From positions 1-6,755 of the forward strand of contig ONWP01000413.1 of the NCBI GenBank assembly GCA_900321595.1: a DNA stretch of 6,755 nucleotides, in the 5' to 3' direction. This document shows positions 3,913 through 6,755 of the stretch, in pieces. Origin of the DNA: an uncultured Eubacteriales bacterium. GTDB taxonomy: Bacteria; Bacillota; Clostridia; Oscillospirales; Acutalibacteraceae. Numbering within the stretch: position 1 is the first letter of the stretch; each line of letters begins with the position of its first letter. A program made the position numbers and the translations under genes. The notes under the pieces are model-generated. The model had not been told where the DNA came from. It searched no databases and was given only the letters and a program-made list of their open reading frames with translations.

Positions 3913-6705
3913 TTATCCCGGCGTCTGCGCCTCTGTCATCGTCTGATACAGCTTCATCAGCGCGGCGACGCAGGCGCTCTCGGTCATGGTCTTCACGTCG
4001 AAGCCGTAGGCGCGCATGACGGCGCGGTCGTTCTCCTGATGGGCGCGGCGCAGCTCCGGCGGCATGGTGAGCTCGTCGTAGAGGTCGGCGAGGGACGCGT
4101 CGGGGTAGCGGGCGCGGGCGTCGAGGATCGCCTGCGCGGTCTGCGCGATCCGGTCGCGCTGCTCCTGCGTCGGCGACGGCCACGGGAAGTTGTTGTAGAC
4201 GATTTTAATTGAATAATCCAACCTCGTTTCAAGCCGTCCACACACTGCTCGAACCCATGAATTATGGACATTTGATTGTAAAACGCCAAAGTGATAAAGA
4301 TCTGCGTTTGGCATAAGGCGCAGTTTATTACTACAAAGAACCGTGTCGTCCATATATCCCATTGGAATATATCTTCGTTTTTCCGACGAGACCTCGGGCA
4401 CGACTATATATGTTCCCTTCGGCATATTCTCCACATGAAAACGCGTCGGTTTCTCTGCGATTTTTTGTGTGCCCGCACTCGGACTGGCCAGCCTGTAATC
4501 CCGCACGGCCTTCACCCGTTCCATGCATTTCGGCATTTTCCGGAGTTCGGAAGGCGAACAATCCCCCAGCCACAGACAATAGCGCGGTCGGCGGTTGATA
4601 AACTCTCTTGAGCCGTACCACGGATGAAAATATTGCGCGGAAGCCGGTTCCGCCTGAATGAAGGCGTCCATTTCGCTCTTTTCAAACAGGTAAAATCCCC
4701 CGTCGATCGGCTTGTTGCCAATTCCGATCTCCGGCACGTCACAGATCGGCTTGCTGCGGCTGTCGATAAACACGTCATCGGCGTCCACGAGATACCCGTT
4801 GATATTGTCCACGGTCTGCGCCCGGTCGTTGTCATAGATCACACGCGGCCGGTCGTTCGGCGCGGTGCTGAATCCCACGATCACGCAATGCACGTGCGCC
4901 ATGATCGACGCTTCGCTGTCCCAGCGGAACGTGCGGTGCGCGAAATCGAAATGAACGCCGTCGTCAAGTAGCGGTTTCCACAGATTCGCGACGGTCTCCC
5001 CCTGCGTCACGCTGTTGGTGGACACCAGCGCCGCGCGGATCCCCGTCCCCTGCATCAGTTCGGCGGCCTTTTTATACCAGCAGCAGACGTAATCGAGGTT
5101 GCCGACGTTCTTCCAGTTCTTCCCGAACGTGTCCAGCACGTCTTTCTTCTGTTCGGCGCCCATCAGCCGCGCGCCCACAAACGGCGGGTTGCCCATGATA
5201 TAGGACAGCTTCTCCCGGGGGACGACCGCCGTCCAGTCCATGCGCAGGGCGTTGCCCTCCACGATGTGGGCGTTCGTCTTCAGCGGCAGGAAGTCCATAT
5301 CCCGCCGCAGGATCGACGCGGTCTCCCGCAGCATCTGGCTCTCCGCGATCCACAGCGCCGTCTTCGCCACGGTCACGGCGAAGTCGTTGATCTCGATCCC
5401 GTAGAACTGGTCGATGGAGACCATCACCCGCGCCTGCGACTCCAGGTCCGCGAAGGCGATCTGCCCGCCCGTCAGCGCCGTGAGCGCCCGGTTTTCCAGC
5501 CGCCGCAGCGACAGGTACGTCTCAGTCAGGAAGTTGCCGCTGCCCGCCGCCGGGTCCAGGAAGGCAAGACCCGCCAGCTTCGTCTGGAACGATCGCAGCA
5601 GCCGGGTGCGCTCGCGCTCCACCGGCTCGGCGAGCGCCGCGTCCAGCGCCGCGCGCAGCTCGTCCAGAAACAGCGGGTCGATGACCTTGTGGATATTTTC
5701 GATCGAGGTGTAGTGCATCCCGCCCTTGCGCCGGGTCTCCGGGTTCAGCGTGGATTCAAAGACCGCGCCGAAGATCGTCGGGCTGATCTCGCTCCAGTCA
5801 AAATCCTCGCTGGCCTTGCGCAGGATCAGATTGTAGATTTCCTCTGTCACGCGGGGGATCTCGATATCCTCGTCAGAGAAAAGCCCGCCGTTGACGTAGG
5901 GGAACGACGCCAGATCGTCGTCCAGATACGGGTCGCGCACGTCGGCCGGCTGGTCGAGCACCCGGAACAGGTCGATGAGCGCCTGCCGCGCGCCCGCGAC
6001 GCCGCGCCGCTGCATATAGTCGTGGAACATCAGATGCCGTCCGAAGATGTCCGCGTCCTCCGCGTAGAAGCAGAAGACCAGCCGCACGCACAGCGCGTTC
6101 AGGCTGTGCTGCGCCCGCGGGCTCTCCGGGTCCCGGTACTGCCGGTACAGCGCGTCGTAGAGCAGGCCCACGATCTCGCCGGCCTTGATGGAGATCTCCA
6201 TCTCCTTTTTCAGGTTCTCGCTGCCCGTATCCGTGAGGAACTGCATCCGGTTGTATTCCTTTTCCAGATCCGCCAGCAGCACGACCTCCGGCTCCGCGTT
6301 GGGCTGGTTCATGTTGTGGATGTGAAACTCCCGGAAGTTGCACACCACGATCCACCGGGGGTTCATGTCGTGGGGCAGCAGACCCGCGTAGCGCCGCGCC
6401 TGCTGGTACGGCGTCAGCATCGACCCGTCTGACTGGCGGTAACCCTTGCGCAGGTCGATGTCCTTCCCCTTCTGCTCGATCAGGACCTTCGTCCCCGTGA
6501 TATACGCGTCGATGAAGATCGTCGTATTCGTCTGGTCGTTTTTGACGCGGTGCTCAAAGAGGACCTCATTCTCGGGCTTCTCCACGCCGTAGACCTGCTG
6601 CAGGAGCTGCCGCCAGAAGTTCTGCGCATCCTGCTTCTCATCCCCGCGCCCGGTCCAGTCCGCGACGAACTGCTTCGCCGCAAGGCGCTGTCTGACAGGA
6701 TCCAT
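3913..6705 (-). CDS. MmeI-like Type IIL restriction-modification enzyme (nuclease, adenine methyltransferase and target recognition in one chain, 930 aa)
   Basis: A single-chain restriction-modification enzyme that uses S-adenosylmethionine to methylate adenine in its target and cuts unmodified DNA at a fixed distance. In order (ATG numbering): an N-terminal PD-(D/E)XK nuclease with D66 and E77-Q-K79; a helical spacer (about 155-300); a gamma-class N6-adenine methyltransferase with GGMHYTS (328-334), SAM motif DPAAGSGNF (384-392) and catalytic NPPF (506-509); a target recognition domain (about 610-835) ending SIKIVYNNFPWP (832-843); and a C-terminal helical region with LYDELTMPPELRRAHQ. Length and order match MmeI (about 920 aa), and all key residues are present, so it appears active. 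The start chosen is ATG 6705, with GGGGTGA 5 bases before it; the GTG at 6714 overlaps the preceding stop but has no such site. Residues about 736-836 are AT-rich with rare-looking codons, unlike the flanks. Exact specificity cannot be read from the sequence. Confidence 0.95.
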   Translation of the reverse strand: MDPVRQRLAAKQFVADWTGRGDEKQDAQNFWRQLLQQVYGVEKPENEVLFEHRVKNDQTNTTIFIDAYITGTKVLIEQKGKDIDLRKGYRQSDGSMLTPYQQARRYAGLLPHDMNPRWIVVCNFREFHIHNMNQPNAEPEVVLLADLEKEYNRMQFLTDTGSENLKKEMEISIKAGEIVGLLYDALYRQYRDPESPRAQHSLNALCVRLVFCFYAEDADIFGRHLMFHDYMQRRGVAGARQALIDLFRVLDQPADVRDPYLDDDLASFPYVNGGLFSDEDIEIPRVTEEIYNLILRKASEDFDWSEISPTIFGAVFESTLNPETRRKGGMHYTSIENIHKVIDPLFLDELRAALDAALAEPVERERTRLLRSFQTKLAGLAFLDPAAGSGNFLTETYLSLRRLENRALTALTGGQIAFADLESQARVMVSIDQFYGIEINDFAVTVAKTALWIAESQMLRETASILRRDMDFLPLKTNAHIVEGNALRMDWTAVVPREKLSYIMGNPPFVGARLMGAEQKKDVLDTFGKNWKNVGNLDYVCCWYKKAAELMQGTGIRAALVSTNSVTQGETVANLWKPLLDDGVHFDFAHRTFRWDSEASIMAHVHCVIVGFSTAPNDRPRVIYDNDRAQTVDNINGYLVDADDVFIDSRSKPICDVPEIGIGNKPIDGGFYLFEKSEMDAFIQAEPASAQYFHPWYGSREFINRRPRYCLWLGDCSPSELRKMPKCMERVKAVRDYRLASPSAGTQKIAEKPTRFHVENMPKGTYIVVPEVSSEKRRYIPMGYMDDTVLCSNKLRLMPNADLYHFGVLQSNVHNSWVRAVCGRLETRLDYSIKIVYNNFPWPSPTQEQRDRIAQTAQAILDARARYPDASLADLYDELTMPPELRRAHQENDRAVMRAYGFDVKTMTESACVAALMKLYQTMTEAQTPG

Positions 6706-6710
6706 ACCGC

Positions 6711-6717
6711 TCACCCC
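6711..6717 (-). promoter_or_regulatory. Ribosome binding site of the MmeI-like gene, overlapping the upstream stop
   Basis: Minus-strand GGGGTGA ends 5 bases before the ATG at 6705 and matches the GGTGA part of the anti-Shine-Dalgarno complement. Its TGA is also the stop of the preceding gene, implying translational coupling. A GTG start at 6714 (GTGA overlap) is the alternative and would add three residues. Confidence 0.65.
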
Positions 6718-6755
6718 AGATACCGGATCGCGGCCAGCGCGGCGCTCGCGCCGTC
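6711..6755 (-). CDS. C-terminal end of an unidentified upstream gene (14 codons visible)
   Basis: The minus-strand frame entering at the right edge reads DGASAALAAIRYLG and stops at TGA (6713-6711). It is inferred to be a real gene end because the stop sits inside the ribosome binding site of the MmeI-like gene, a typical operon junction, and no promoter is seen between them. Fourteen residues, mostly an alanine-rich helix, are too few to name a family. Confidence 0.55.
   Translation of the reverse strand, partial: DGASAALAAIRYLG

Noticed and set aside
4512..4835. Minus-strand alternative frame within the methyltransferase as evidence of a frameshift
   Set aside because: The main frame is uninterrupted and carries all conserved motifs on both sides of this stretch.
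5266..6432. Plus-strand open frame of 388 codons opposite the MmeI-like gene
   Set aside because: Antisense shadow: the composition is dominated by R, Q, V and L, there is no domain or ribosome binding site, and the opposite strand encodes a clear enzyme.

Overview
The window looks like chromosome from a GC-rich member of the Clostridia (Bacillota), probably a gut or anaerobic lineage. The evidence is a Firmicutes-type GroEL, a DUF2975 membrane protein paired with a YozG-like small XRE regulator (a pairing typical of Firmicutes), strong AGGAGG-type ribosome binding sites and sigma-A-like promoters. No tRNA, rRNA, CRISPR array, transposase or integrase was seen.

Left part (1-1625, plus strand): the 3' 523 codons of groEL, lacking about 26 N-terminal codons, followed by a textbook intrinsic terminator. 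A convergent intergenic stretch (1626-1819) carries imperfect direct and inverted repeats.

Middle (1820-3567, minus strand): a compact four-gene operon read right to left. It encodes a four-helix DUF2975 membrane protein, a 73-residue XRE regulator, a 189-residue membrane-anchored orphan and a 157-residue secreted or anchored orphan. The genes are joined by a Shine-Dalgarno that overlaps the preceding stop and by two ATGA stop/start overlaps, so they are probably translated as a coupled unit. A strong promoter (TTGACA, 17 bp, extended -10 TGCTATCAT) precedes it. Just upstream of the -35 lies a cluster of CGATAA/TTATCG boxes, a plausible operator for the XRE protein. The two orphans make this the best candidate for an undescribed membrane-associated system.

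Intergenic 3568-3912 is non-coding. It holds the operon promoter, a 9-bp GC-rich hairpin and a second, more distant extended -10 promoter that shares an 11-of-12 base element with the first.

Right part (3913-6705, minus strand): a complete 930-residue MmeI-like (Type IIL) restriction-modification enzyme, with nuclease, adenine methyltransferase and target recognition domain in one chain. The nuclease D-EXK and the methyltransferase motifs are intact. The target recognition part falls to about 44% GC inside a gene that is about 68% GC on both sides, pointing to specificity exchange by recombination. Its start overlaps or abuts the stop of a gene that runs off the right edge.
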